Positions 5,844-12,821 of a stretch of DNA of 12,832 nucleotides are shown piece by piece. The notes beneath the pieces were generated by a model, which saw nothing but the letters and a program-made list of their open reading frames with translations, was not told the origin of the DNA and made no database searches. Position numbers and translations under genes: made by a program. Position 1 is the first letter of the stretch. Each line of letters begins with the position of its first letter. Source of the DNA: an uncultured Collinsella sp. (GTDB lineage Bacteria; Actinomycetota; Coriobacteriia; Coriobacteriales; Coriobacteriaceae); NCBI GenBank assembly GCA_902461085.1, contig CABPWH010000055.1, positions 1 through 12,832 on the forward strand, given 5' to 3'.

Positions 5844-6701
5844 ATGATCAAGATGTTTGCGAGTGACTTAGACGGAACGCTGCTGAACGCCCTGCACGAG
5901 GCGGATGGGACCATCCGCCGTGCCATTCGCGAGCTGACCGAGGCTGGCCTGCATGTGGTTCCCGCGACCGGACGCTCGACGTTGCCAATCGGCGAGCATG
6001 GCTTTACAGGTCTGGCACTCGACGCCTGCTGTTCCAACGGATCCATCGTGCGCAACAGCCACGGCGAGGTGCTCAAGACCTGGACCATCGACCCGCAGGT
6101 TACCGAGGAGCTGCTCAAGGCGTTTCCGAACATTTGCTTCGACTGCTCCACGCCCGACGGCATGTTCTCGAGCGGTTCGTTCGAGATGCACCAGGCGGGC
6201 TTTAAGAAGGACAGCCCTATCAAGCGCATCGTGATGCGCGGCATGCGCGCGCGTGGCGGGTATCACGAGGAGCAGTATTTCGATCAGTCAATCGGCGACA
6301 TCCTGCGCCACGATGTGTGTAAGATCAACTGCCGCGTGACCTCGCCCGAGCTGGAGCGCGACCTTAAGGCCTATTTGGCCGAGCGCTCGGACCGCGTGGT
6401 CAACGCGCCGTTCGATCCGGTGATGTTCGAGATCACGGATGTGGCGTGCAACAAGGGCGAGAGCGTGGCCTGGCTGGCGGGCTACTACGGCATTGCCGAG
6501 GACGAGGTCGCGGTCTACGGCGACGGCGGCAACGACATTGCCATGCTCAAACGCTTCCGCCACAGCTACGCGACCAAAAACGCAAGCGATGCCGCCAAGG
6601 CCGCCGCGAGCGCGACCATCGGCAGCTGCATGGTCCACGCCGTCCCCAAACACATGCTCGCCACCATGCACAAGCAAAACTCTCGCACCATCATCGAATA
6701 A
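5838..6701 (+). CDS. Cof-type HAD-IIB family phosphatase
   Basis: A 287-residue cytoplasmic hydrolase of the haloacid dehalogenase superfamily, Cof / HAD-IIB branch, which dephosphorylates sugar phosphates and related small molecules through an aspartyl-phosphate intermediate. All four motifs are visible: motif I DLDGTLL with nucleophile Asp10 and acid Asp12; motif II PATGRS with Thr44; motif III Lys206 in CNKGES; motif IV GDGGNDIAML at 228-237 with Asp229 and Asp233. The region between motifs II and III is the substrate-selecting cap. Starts at 5838 and 5844 are both possible; AAGGAGAGG at 5828-5836 serves either (5844 gives the better spacing). The frame is open upstream to 5751, but that extension crosses the inverted repeat and is unlike the family N-terminus. 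Confidence 0.92.
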   Translation: MPMIKMFASDLDGTLLNALHEADGTIRRAIRELTEAGLHVVPATGRSTLPIGEHGFTGLALDACCSNGSIVRNSHGEVLKTWTIDPQVTEELLKAFPNICFDCSTPDGMFSSGSFEMHQAGFKKDSPIKRIVMRGMRARGGYHEEQYFDQSIGDILRHDVCKINCRVTSPELERDLKAYLAERSDRVVNAPFDPVMFEITDVACNKGESVAWLAGYYGIAEDEVAVYGDGGNDIAMLKRFRHSYATKNASDAAKAAASATIGSCMVHAVPKHMLATMHKQNSRTIIE

Positions 6702-6702
6702 T

Positions 6703-6730
6703 GCGACAAAGGGACAGCCCCTTTGTCACA
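6703..6730. repeat. Palindromic repeat, copy 1, after the HAD gene
   Basis: GACAAAGGG at 6705-6713 pairs perfectly with CCCTTTGTC at 6719-6727 around a 5-base loop. It lies directly after the HAD stop codon and could end that transcript, although no U-tract follows. A degenerate copy of the same element lies at 7141-7165. Confidence 0.75.
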
Positions 6731-6753
6731 GGTGACGCTGGTCTCTTGAAATA

Positions 6754-6793
6754 CGAACAAACATTCGCATATCTAACTGCGCTTTGATAGAAT
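6754..6793 (+). promoter_or_regulatory. Promoter with SOS-like (LexA-type) box for the small peptide gene
   Basis: TAGAAT at 6788-6793 is preceded by TG at 6785-6786, giving an extended -10. TTCGCA at 6764-6769 is a fair -35 at 18 bp. A second possible pair is TTGAAA 6746-6751 with TATCTA 6770-6775 (18 bp). The palindrome CGAACAAACATTCG at 6754-6767 differs from the CGAAC-N4-GTTCG LexA box of Gram-positive bacteria at one base. It overlaps the first promoter's -35 and fills the second promoter's spacer. Promoter use and LexA binding are inference. Confidence 0.5.
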
Positions 6794-6822
6794 TGATACT
6801 GTTGGCGGCAGTTCCATGTGCC

Positions 6823-6857
6823 GGGCAACGCCCTCCATCTGATGGGAGGTGATGCCC
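6823..6857 (+). promoter_or_regulatory. Leader structure that can hide the ribosome site of the small peptide
   Basis: GGGCA at 6823-6827 can pair with TGCCC at 6853-6857, and CCTCC at 6832-6836 with GGAGG at 6845-6849, leaving an 8-base loop. The GGAGGTGAT at 6845-6853 is an unusually long match to the 16S rRNA tail. A competing hairpin, CGGCA 6806-6810 with TGCCG 6819-6823, overlaps it by one base. The fold was worked out by hand. Confidence 0.5.
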
Positions 6858-6983
6858 ATGACCGATCTGATTGATTTCGTGAGACTTCTGACCGCTTTGG
6901 TCTCGTTCTCCACGGCGCTCGTCGGGCTTTCCGAGGCACTCAAGCAACGTTCGAAGCAACGTAAAAGGGGTCGCCGCCGCTAA
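6858..6983 (+). CDS. Small hydrophobic/basic peptide, candidate type I toxin
   Basis: A 41-residue peptide: a short acidic start (MTDLIDFVR), a hydrophobic helix at about residues 10-28 (LLTALVSFSTALVGLSEAL), and a strongly basic tail of Lys and Arg (KQRSKQRKRGRRR). This plan fits a small membrane-inserting peptide. The start is ATG 6858, with GGAGG 8 bp upstream; ATG 6852 in the same frame would add two residues but overlaps the ribosome site. The stop lies inside a stem-loop shared with a convergent antisense RNA. Layout matches type I toxins such as TxpA, BsrG or TisB, but I see no sequence homology that proves it. A non-toxic small membrane peptide is the alternative. No other gene fits between 6702 and 7258. 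Confidence 0.55.
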   Translation: MTDLIDFVRLLTALVSFSTALVGLSEALKQRSKQRKRGRRR

Positions 6984-6997
6984 GGCGTTGACCCCTT
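6963..6997 (-). terminator. Intrinsic terminator on the minus strand (possibly bidirectional)
   Basis: Read on the minus strand, AAGGGGTC pairs with GACCCCTT (8 bp, plus strand 6990-6997 and 6965-6972). Inner CGCC/GGCG pairs surround a 5-base loop, and the stem is followed by a run of T ending at 6963. On the plus strand the same stem overlaps the peptide stop codon and is followed only by TTAAT. Confidence 0.65.
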
Positions 6998-7045
6998 AAT
7001 CCAAGCAACGGCGCTGCCCAGCTTTCCAGAACTTGGGCTGCCGTC
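6963..7045 (-). ncRNA. Candidate antisense RNA, antitoxin of the type I locus
   Basis: A minus-strand RNA of about 83 nt is predicted from a start near 7045 to the terminator at 6963. It would form two hairpins: ACGGC/GCCGT with GCCCA/TGGGC (7008-7044), then the terminator stem. It would be complementary to the last 21 bases of the peptide gene and to its 3' untranslated region. This matches the convergent, 3'-overlapping arrangement of TxpA/RatA and BsrG/SR4. Existence and size are inferred from promoter and terminator signals only. Confidence 0.5.
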
Positions 7046-7051
7046 GACACT

Positions 7052-7080
7052 ATTCTACCCACGAATGACATTTTGAACAA
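7052..7080 (-). promoter_or_regulatory. Minus-strand promoter of the antisense RNA
   Basis: Reading leftward, TTGTTC (7080-7075) and TAGAAT (7057-7052) are exactly 17 bp apart. The -10 box matches consensus at 5 of 6 bases and the -35 at 3 of 6. The predicted RNA start is near 7045. Confidence 0.5.
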
Positions 7081-7140
7081 TCGGCAATGCCGCTCCAAAA
7101 GCCAGGCACAACTGGCACAACCTAGGCGGTCGCTGAATAT

Positions 7141-7165
7141 GGCAAAGAAACTGTCCCTTTATCAC
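7141..7165. repeat. Palindromic repeat, degenerate copy 2
   Basis: GCAAAGAAACTGTCCCTTTATCAC resembles the element at 6703-6730, sharing the CAAAG left arm and a TGTCCCTTT-TCAC right side, but its left arm no longer pairs perfectly. The two copies bracket the candidate toxin-antitoxin unit. Nothing else is visible in 7081-7140. Confidence 0.5.
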
Positions 7166-7192
7166 ATCCAAAATATTGCCTTTACGTGTTGA

Positions 7193-7237
7193 TGCACACG
7201 GTGTGCAATAATACTCGCACTGTGCAATAGCGCACAG
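7193..7237. promoter_or_regulatory. Candidate operators before the second tetR gene
   Basis: Two inverted repeats lie here: TGCACA-CGG-TGTGCA (7193-7207) and CTGTGC-N6-GCACAG (7220-7237). TGTGCAATA also occurs twice in direct orientation (7202-7210 and 7221-7229), 19 bp apart. A weak promoter, TTTACG 7181-7186 with TGCAAT 7204-7209 at 17 bp, overlaps the first palindrome. This fits autoregulation of the tetR-dehydratase operon. Confidence 0.45.
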
Positions 7238-7258
7238 GCTGAGTAACAAGGAGGACGC

Positions 7259-7969
7259 TTGTCCCAGCTCGAGAAATGCGATCGCCGGTCCCTTCGCTCG
7301 CAGCGTGCCCTTCGCCAGGCACTTGCCAGCGAGCTTGCCGAAAGCGGCGACCTTTCGCGCATTAACGTCGCGTCGCTCACCGAGCGCGCCGGCCTTACGC
7401 GCCGTACGTTCTATTCGCATTACCGCGATATTCCCGACTTTATCAATCAAATCGAGGACGGCTTGCTGGCCGAGATCCGTGAGCGCATTGAGCTCATCAC
7501 CGCAGCTCAGCTGCCTGATCTCTATCACAACATCGATGAGCTCGAGCCGGCGCCCGGTTCGGTTGAGTTGCTGCGCTACCTTGCGGCCAACCGCGACTTA
7601 ATCGGTGCGCTGCTGGGTCCGGGCGGCGACCAGGCCTTCATTAAAAGGATCATCGACACCGCGCGTGAGGCTGTGGTGCCGCGTGCGCAGACGGGCATTT
7701 TGGGCCTGGCGCTGGGCACGTTCTTTGACTACTACGTCACCTACGTCGTGAGTGCCGAGGTCGGCATGATTCAGCGCTGGTTTGAGCGTGGGCTCACCGA
7801 ATCGCCCGAGGCCATGGCGCGCATTATGACGGTGCTCGCTTTTGTGCGCCCTGGTGACCTGTATGGCCAACCCATTGATATCAACGTGCCGGAATACGGC
7901 ATGAAGCTATTGAACCTGCAGCTCGAGGACGCGGCCGACACCGCCGCAGCCGTCGAGTCCAACAACTAA
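7259..7969 (+). CDS. TetR-family transcriptional regulator
   Basis: A 236-residue regulator. The N-terminal DNA-binding domain reads LRQALASELAESGDLSRINVASLTERAGLTRRTFYSHYRDIPDF, with the helix-turn-helix at about residues 36-55 and the typical TFYSHYRD turn. The remaining ~175 residues form the ligand domain, which resembles the C-terminal domain common in regulators of the DhaS/AcrR type. The start is TTG 7259 with AAGGAGG at 7248-7254 close upstream; no ATG or GTG is better placed. The giant dehydratase-activase gene starts 11 bp after the stop, so the two form an operon. The inverted repeats at 7193-7237 are likely its own binding sites. The ligand is unknown; a substrate thioester or redox signal would make sense but is a guess. 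Confidence 0.9.
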   Translation: MSQLEKCDRRSLRSQRALRQALASELAESGDLSRINVASLTERAGLTRRTFYSHYRDIPDFINQIEDGLLAEIRERIELITAAQLPDLYHNIDELEPAPGSVELLRYLAANRDLIGALLGPGGDQAFIKRIIDTAREAVVPRAQTGILGLALGTFFDYYVTYVVSAEVGMIQRWFERGLTESPEAMARIMTVLAFVRPGDLYGQPIDINVPEYGMKLLNLQLEDAADTAAAVESNN

Positions 7970-7980
7970 GAGGAGAGACA

Positions 7981-10900
7981 ATGAGCAAACTCGTCGAGGG
8001 CATTAAGGACCGTATGGTCGCTGCCGCGCGTGAGGCTGCACCCGCCGTGGTGGATGCCGCGCAGAAGGCCGCGACCGCAGCTGCCGAGAAAGTTGCCGAG
8101 AAAGTTGCCGATGCCAAGAACGTGGCAGGGGAGACGTCCGTCGTCAGCGAGCCCGCCACCGCCGCTGAGCCCGTAGCCGCCGCCCAGGCCCCCGAAGGCG
8201 CGATCTTCAACCCCGAGGCCGCCCGCGGCAACCTGCACCTGGGCATCGACGTGGGCTCCACTACCGTTAAGCTTGCTGTGCTCAACGACGACAACCAGAT
8301 CGTCTACGCCAAGTACCAGCGCCACCACACCGACGTCCGTGCCTGCGCCCGCGACCTGTTCGAGGGTGCTGCGACCGTGTTGCCGACGGCCCAAATGACC
8401 TGCGCCATCACCGGTTCGGGCGGCCTGCTGCTGTCCCAGTGGCTCGACCTGGAGTTTGTCCAGGAGGTCATTGCCAGCAAGCGTGCCGTCGAGACCCTCA
8501 TCCCGGCCACCGATGTCGCCATCGAGCTGGGCGGCGAGGACGCCAAGATCATCTACTTTGACAACGGCATCGAACAGCGCATGAACGGCACCTGCGCCGG
8601 CGGTACGGGCGCGTTCATCGACCAGATGGCAACCCTGCTGCACACCGATGCCAGCGGCCTTAACGAACTCGCGGCCAACGCCACCACCATCTATCCCATC
8701 GCCAGCCGCTGCGGCGTCTTTGCCAAGACCGACGTCCAACCGCTGCTCAACGAAGGCGCCCGCCCCGAGGACGTGGCCGCCTCCATCTTCCAGGCCGTCG
8801 TGACCCAGACCATTTCGGGCCTGGCGTGTGGCCGTCCCATCCGCGGCAACGTTGCCTTCCTGGGCGGCCCGCTGCAGTACCTCTCCGAGCTGCGCCACCG
8901 CTTCTACCTCACGCTCAACCTGGACGAGGAGCACCGCATTGTGCCCCAAAACGCCCACCTGTTTGTGGCGAGCGGCGCCGCCATGGCGCACGAGTCCAAC
9001 AAGCTCAGCACGTTCCCGCAGCTCATCGAGGCCATCGATGCCCTGGGTGACACACAGGGTGCCGAGGTCGAGCGCCTGGATCCGCTCTTTGCCACCGACG
9101 AGGACTTCGCCGAGTTCAAGACCCGCCACGACCAGGAAGTCGTCCCCAAGGGCAAACTCGAAGGCTACACCGGCCGCGTGTTCATCGGCATCGACGCCGG
9201 TTCCACCACCATGAAGGCTGCGCTTGTGGGCGAGGACGGCCAGCTGTTGCACACCTGGTACGGCAACAACAACGGCGACATCCTGGGCACGGCCAAGGTC
9301 ATCATGGCCGATTTCTACAACCACATCCCCGCCGGCTGCACCATAGGCCACGTGACCACCACGGGCTACGGCGAGGCGCTGCTCATCGAGGCCCTCAAGG
9401 CCGATTCCGGCGAGATCGAGACCGTCGCGCACCTGCGCGGCGCCAAGGCGTTCCTGCCCGGCGTCGAGTTCATTCTGGACATTGGCGGCCAGGACATGAA
9501 GTGCCTGCGCGTCAAGGACGGCGTCATCGAGCACATCATGCTCAACGAGGCCTGCTCGTCGGGCTGCGGCAGCTTTATCGAGAGCTTTGCCGTCTCTATG
9601 AACATGGACGTGCGCGCGTTCGCTAACGCTGCCATCCATGCCAAGGCTCCGGTCGACCTGGGCAGCCGCTGCACGGTCTTTATGAACTCGCGCGTCAAGC
9701 AGGCGCAAAAGGAAGGCGCCACGGTGGGCGACATCGCGGCCGGCCTGTCCTATTCCGTCATTAAGAATGCCCTGTTCAAAGTCATTAAGCTGCGCGACCC
9801 CAAGGAGATCGGCAGCCAGGTGATCGTTCAGGGCGGCACCTTTATGTCCGATGCCACGCTGCGCGCATTTGAGCAGCTCACCGGCGTACATGCCGTGCGC
9901 CCTGACATCGCCGGCTGCATGGGTGCCTATGGTGCTGCTCTGCTCGCCCGCGATCGCGCCGGCGCCGATGGCACCTCGACCATCCTTTCGGCCGAGGATA
10001 TCGCGCACCTCACTGTGACGCAAAAGCACGTCCGCTGCGGCCGTTGCTCCAACAACTGCCAGCTTACCGTCAACGACTTTGGCGGCGGCAGGCGCTTCAT
10101 TACCGGTAACCGCTGCGAAAAGGGTGCCGGCCACAAAAAGCAAAAGACCGAGGCTCCCAACCTCTTCAAAAAGAAAAACGAGCTGCTCTTTAACCGCGAG
10201 GTGCTGAGCCCCGACGAGGCCCCGCGCGGCACCGTCGGCATCCCGCGCGCACTCAACATGTACGAGAACTACCCCTTCTGGCACGCGTTCTTTACGCGCC
10301 TGGGCTTTAGCGTGCAGCTATCCGACCAGTCGAGCAAGAAGACCTACCAGGCGGGCATCGAGTCTATGCCGTCCGAGAGCGTGTGCTATCCGGCCAAGAT
10401 GAGCCACGGCCACGTGATGAACCTTATCGACCGCGATGTCGACTTCATTTGGATGCCGTGCGTGCGCTGGGAGCGCAAGGAGGACCCGACTGCCGGTAAC
10501 TGCTACAACTGCCCCATCGTCATGAGCTACCCCACGGCGCTGGCGCTCAACATCGACGAGATTCGCGAACAGAACATCGAGTTCCTGTACCCGTTTGTGC
10601 CGTATCACGATAAGACCGAGCTCAAGCGCCGTCTGTACCAGGTGCTCGCCGTCGACCGCGTGGCCGATGCTGAGGCCGGTCGCGGTCGCGTGCACGGTCC
10701 CAAGATCACGCGCTCCGAGGTCGATGCCGCCGTCAACGCTGCCTTTGAGGCCGATGCGCGCTTCCACGAGGATATCCAGACCATGGGCGAGGAGGCCCTC
10801 AAGTGGGTCGAGGACCACGGTGGCCACGGCATTGTGCTCGCCGGCCGTCCCTACCATAACGATCCCGAGATCAACCATGCTCTGCCCGAGCTTATCTCGA

Positions 10901-12762
10901 GCTTTGGCTTTGCGGTCTTTACCGAGGATTCGCTTGCACACCTGGTAAAGCCCGAGCGTCCGATTCGCGTCGTCGACCAGTGGATGTACCACAGCCGCCT
11001 GTACGCCGTCGCCCGTTTTGTGACGATGCGCAACGACCTGGACCTGATCCAGCTCAACTCTTTCGGCTGTGGCCTGGACGCTCTGACCACTGACCAGGTG
11101 CAGGAGATTCTGGAGGCCAGCGGCAAGATCTACACCGTGCTCAAGATCGACGAGGTATCCAACCTGGGCGCCGCGCGCATCCGCATCCGCTCGCTCATGG
11201 CAGCGCTCAAGGACCAGGAGGCCGAGCGCTTGGCCGAGGCCACGGCCGCGGGCGAGGCCTACGAGCAGGGCGATGCCGCGCCGGTGGCACCCTCCACGGA
11301 TGCCCCCGCGTTCGCGAGCCGCAAGTACACGTTTGAGGCTCAGCGCGAGAGCGCTTCGACCGCGTGGCCCAAGGTGCCCTTTACCGAGCAGATGCGCGAG
11401 GAAGGCTACACCATCCTGTGCCCGCAGATGGCGCCAATCCACTTTGACCTGGTCAAAGAGGTGTTCCGCGGTGCCGGCTACAACTTGGAGCTGCTGCCCT
11501 CGACCGATCACGACGCCGTCGAGGCCGGCCTGCGCTATGTGAACAATGACATTTGCTATCCGTCCATTTTGGTGACGGGCCAGATCATGGAGGCCATCGA
11601 GAGCGGTCGGTACGACCTCTCCAAGACGGCCGTGGTTATCAGCCAGACCGGCGGCGGCTGCCGTGCCACCAACTACATCGCACTCATCCGCAAGGCCCTG
11701 CGCGAGAGCGGCCACCCCGAGATCCCGGTGATCTCGCTTTCGGCCGTGGCGCTCGGCGAGGACAACCCCGGCTTTAAGATTACGCCGGCGCTGCTTAAGC
11801 AGGCGGTCTACGCGGTGCTCTTTGGCGATGTGATGATGCAGATGCTCTACCGCTGCCGCCCGTACGAGGCCACGCCCGGTGCCGCCAACGCGCTCTACGA
11901 GGAGTACATGGCGCGCGCCCGCAAGCTGGCGCCCAAGTTTAACCGCCACAACTACACCAAGCTGTGCCGCGAGGCCATCCGTGCGTTCGACACCATGCTG
12001 CTCGTGGGCGAGGGCACCAAGCCACGCGTGGGCGTGGTCGGCGAGATTCTGGTCAAGTTCCATCCCACGGCCAACAACCACGTGGTCGACGTCATTGAGC
12101 GCGAGGGCTGCGAGGCTGTGGTGCCGGGCCTGCTCGACTTCTTCCTGTACTCCATGAGCAACGCCGAGCTGCAGAAGGACGAGCTGGGAAGCTCTGCTAC
12201 CACGCGCGCTGGCATGCAGGCGCTCATCAAGCTCGTGGACTGGATGCGCACGCCGGTGGAGGAGATGCTCGAAAAGTCCCGCCGCTTTGAGGCGCCTGAG
12301 CGCATCGGCACCATGGCCGACAAGGCCCGTACGGTGCTTTCGGTGTGCAACAACATGGGCGAGGGGTGGCTGCTCACGGCCGAGATGCTCGACCTGATTG
12401 ACCATGGCGCGCCCAACATTATCTGCACGCAGCCTTTCGCGTGCCTGCCCAATCACGTGGTGGGCAAGGCCGTGATCAAGGAGCTGCGCCGCCAGCACCC
12501 CGAGAGTAACATTGTCGCGGTGGACTACGACCCCGGTGCGTCTGAGGTCAACCAGCTCAACCGTATCAAGCTCATGATTAGCGTGGCCAAGGAGAACATG
12601 CGCGCCGGTAAGGGCTTTAAGCTCGAGAAGGTGGCGCCGCTCGCGATGGACGAGGTCACCGGCCAGATGCGTGCCCACGATGGCTGCGTGAGCTGCGGGT
12701 CGGCCAGCGAGGAGGCCGTTGCATCGGTCGCCAAGCGTCTGGGACGCGGCATTAAGAAGTAG
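7981..12762 (+). CDS. Fused 2-hydroxyacyl-CoA dehydratase activase / double-cubane cluster-type protein
   Basis: A 1593-residue cytoplasmic iron-sulfur protein. Domains in order: an Ala-rich helical extension (1-80); an activase ATPase domain of the BcrAD/BadFG family (about 85-345) with GIDVGSTT 88-95, Cys205 in GTCAGGTG and Cys244 in SRCGVF; a second such domain (about 400-670) with GIDAGSTT 403-410, Cys525/Cys529 and Cys564 in SRCTVF; a four-cysteine site Cys686, 689, 693 and 712; a DUF2229/HgdB-like acceptor region with Cys802, 827, 841, 844 and 1030; an Ala/Pro linker (about 1081-1115); a second acceptor-like region with Cys1147, 1192, 1227 and 1292; and a CVSC pair at 1569-1572. Relatives use ATP hydrolysis to push one electron at very low potential into a dehydratase or an [8Fe-9S] double-cubane protein. 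No hydroxyacyl-CoA pathway genes lie nearby, so the substrate is unknown. AGGAG 7971-7975 precedes the ATG. Confidence 0.92.
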   Translation: MSKLVEGIKDRMVAAAREAAPAVVDAAQKAATAAAEKVAEKVADAKNVAGETSVVSEPATAAEPVAAAQAPEGAIFNPEAARGNLHLGIDVGSTTVKLAVLNDDNQIVYAKYQRHHTDVRACARDLFEGAATVLPTAQMTCAITGSGGLLLSQWLDLEFVQEVIASKRAVETLIPATDVAIELGGEDAKIIYFDNGIEQRMNGTCAGGTGAFIDQMATLLHTDASGLNELAANATTIYPIASRCGVFAKTDVQPLLNEGARPEDVAASIFQAVVTQTISGLACGRPIRGNVAFLGGPLQYLSELRHRFYLTLNLDEEHRIVPQNAHLFVASGAAMAHESNKLSTFPQLIEAIDALGDTQGAEVERLDPLFATDEDFAEFKTRHDQEVVPKGKLEGYTGRVFIGIDAGSTTMKAALVGEDGQLLHTWYGNNNGDILGTAKVIMADFYNHIPAGCTIGHVTTTGYGEALLIEALKADSGEIETVAHLRGAKAFLPGVEFILDIGGQDMKCLRVKDGVIEHIMLNEACSSGCGSFIESFAVSMNMDVRAFANAAIHAKAPVDLGSRCTVFMNSRVKQAQKEGATVGDIAAGLSYSVIKNALFKVIKLRDPKEIGSQVIVQGGTFMSDATLRAFEQLTGVHAVRPDIAGCMGAYGAALLARDRAGADGTSTILSAEDIAHLTVTQKHVRCGRCSNNCQLTVNDFGGGRRFITGNRCEKGAGHKKQKTEAPNLFKKKNELLFNREVLSPDEAPRGTVGIPRALNMYENYPFWHAFFTRLGFSVQLSDQSSKKTYQAGIESMPSESVCYPAKMSHGHVMNLIDRDVDFIWMPCVRWERKEDPTAGNCYNCPIVMSYPTALALNIDEIREQNIEFLYPFVPYHDKTELKRRLYQVLAVDRVADAEAGRGRVHGPKITRSEVDAAVNAAFEADARFHEDIQTMGEEALKWVEDHGGHGIVLAGRPYHNDPEINHALPELISSFGFAVFTEDSLAHLVKPERPIRVVDQWMYHSRLYAVARFVTMRNDLDLIQLNSFGCGLDALTTDQVQEILEASGKIYTVLKIDEVSNLGAARIRIRSLMAALKDQEAERLAEATAAGEAYEQGDAAPVAPSTDAPAFASRKYTFEAQRESASTAWPKVPFTEQMREEGYTILCPQMAPIHFDLVKEVFRGAGYNLELLPSTDHDAVEAGLRYVNNDICYPSILVTGQIMEAIESGRYDLSKTAVVISQTGGGCRATNYIALIRKALRESGHPEIPVISLSAVALGEDNPGFKITPALLKQAVYAVLFGDVMMQMLYRCRPYEATPGAANALYEEYMARARKLAPKFNRHNYTKLCREAIRAFDTMLLVGEGTKPRVGVVGEILVKFHPTANNHVVDVIEREGCEAVVPGLLDFFLYSMSNAELQKDELGSSATTRAGMQALIKLVDWMRTPVEEMLEKSRRFEAPERIGTMADKARTVLSVCNNMGEGWLLTAEMLDLIDHGAPNIICTQPFACLPNHVVGKAVIKELRRQHPESNIVAVDYDPGASEVNQLNRIKLMISVAKENMRAGKGFKLEKVAPLAMDEVTGQMRAHDGCVSCGSASEEAVASVAKRLGRGIKK

Positions 12763-12808
12763 TTGGCCTGCTATGTGCTAGATATGAGACAAGCGGGTGG
12801 TAGCCGGA

Positions 12809-12821
12809 GGGGGTGGCCCCC
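12809..12821 (+). terminator. Short GC hairpin after the giant gene
   Basis: GGGGG at 12809-12813 pairs with CCCCC at 12817-12821 around a 3-base loop, 46 bp after the stop codon. No T-run follows, so termination is doubtful. The rest of 12763-12832 shows no gene. Confidence 0.3.

Noticed and set aside
7055..7528. Minus-strand frame opposite the second tetR gene's 5' end
   Set aside because: It overlaps a clear TetR domain on the plus strand and crosses the antisense-RNA promoter and the repeat copy; no motif is visible in it.
7966..12678. Two very long minus-strand open frames (7966-10284 and 10318-12678) opposite the giant gene
   Set aside because: The plus-strand protein shows unbroken family motifs over the same span. 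The minus frames give low-complexity Gly/Ala/His/Asp-rich translations with no motifs, as expected from complementing GC-biased codons.
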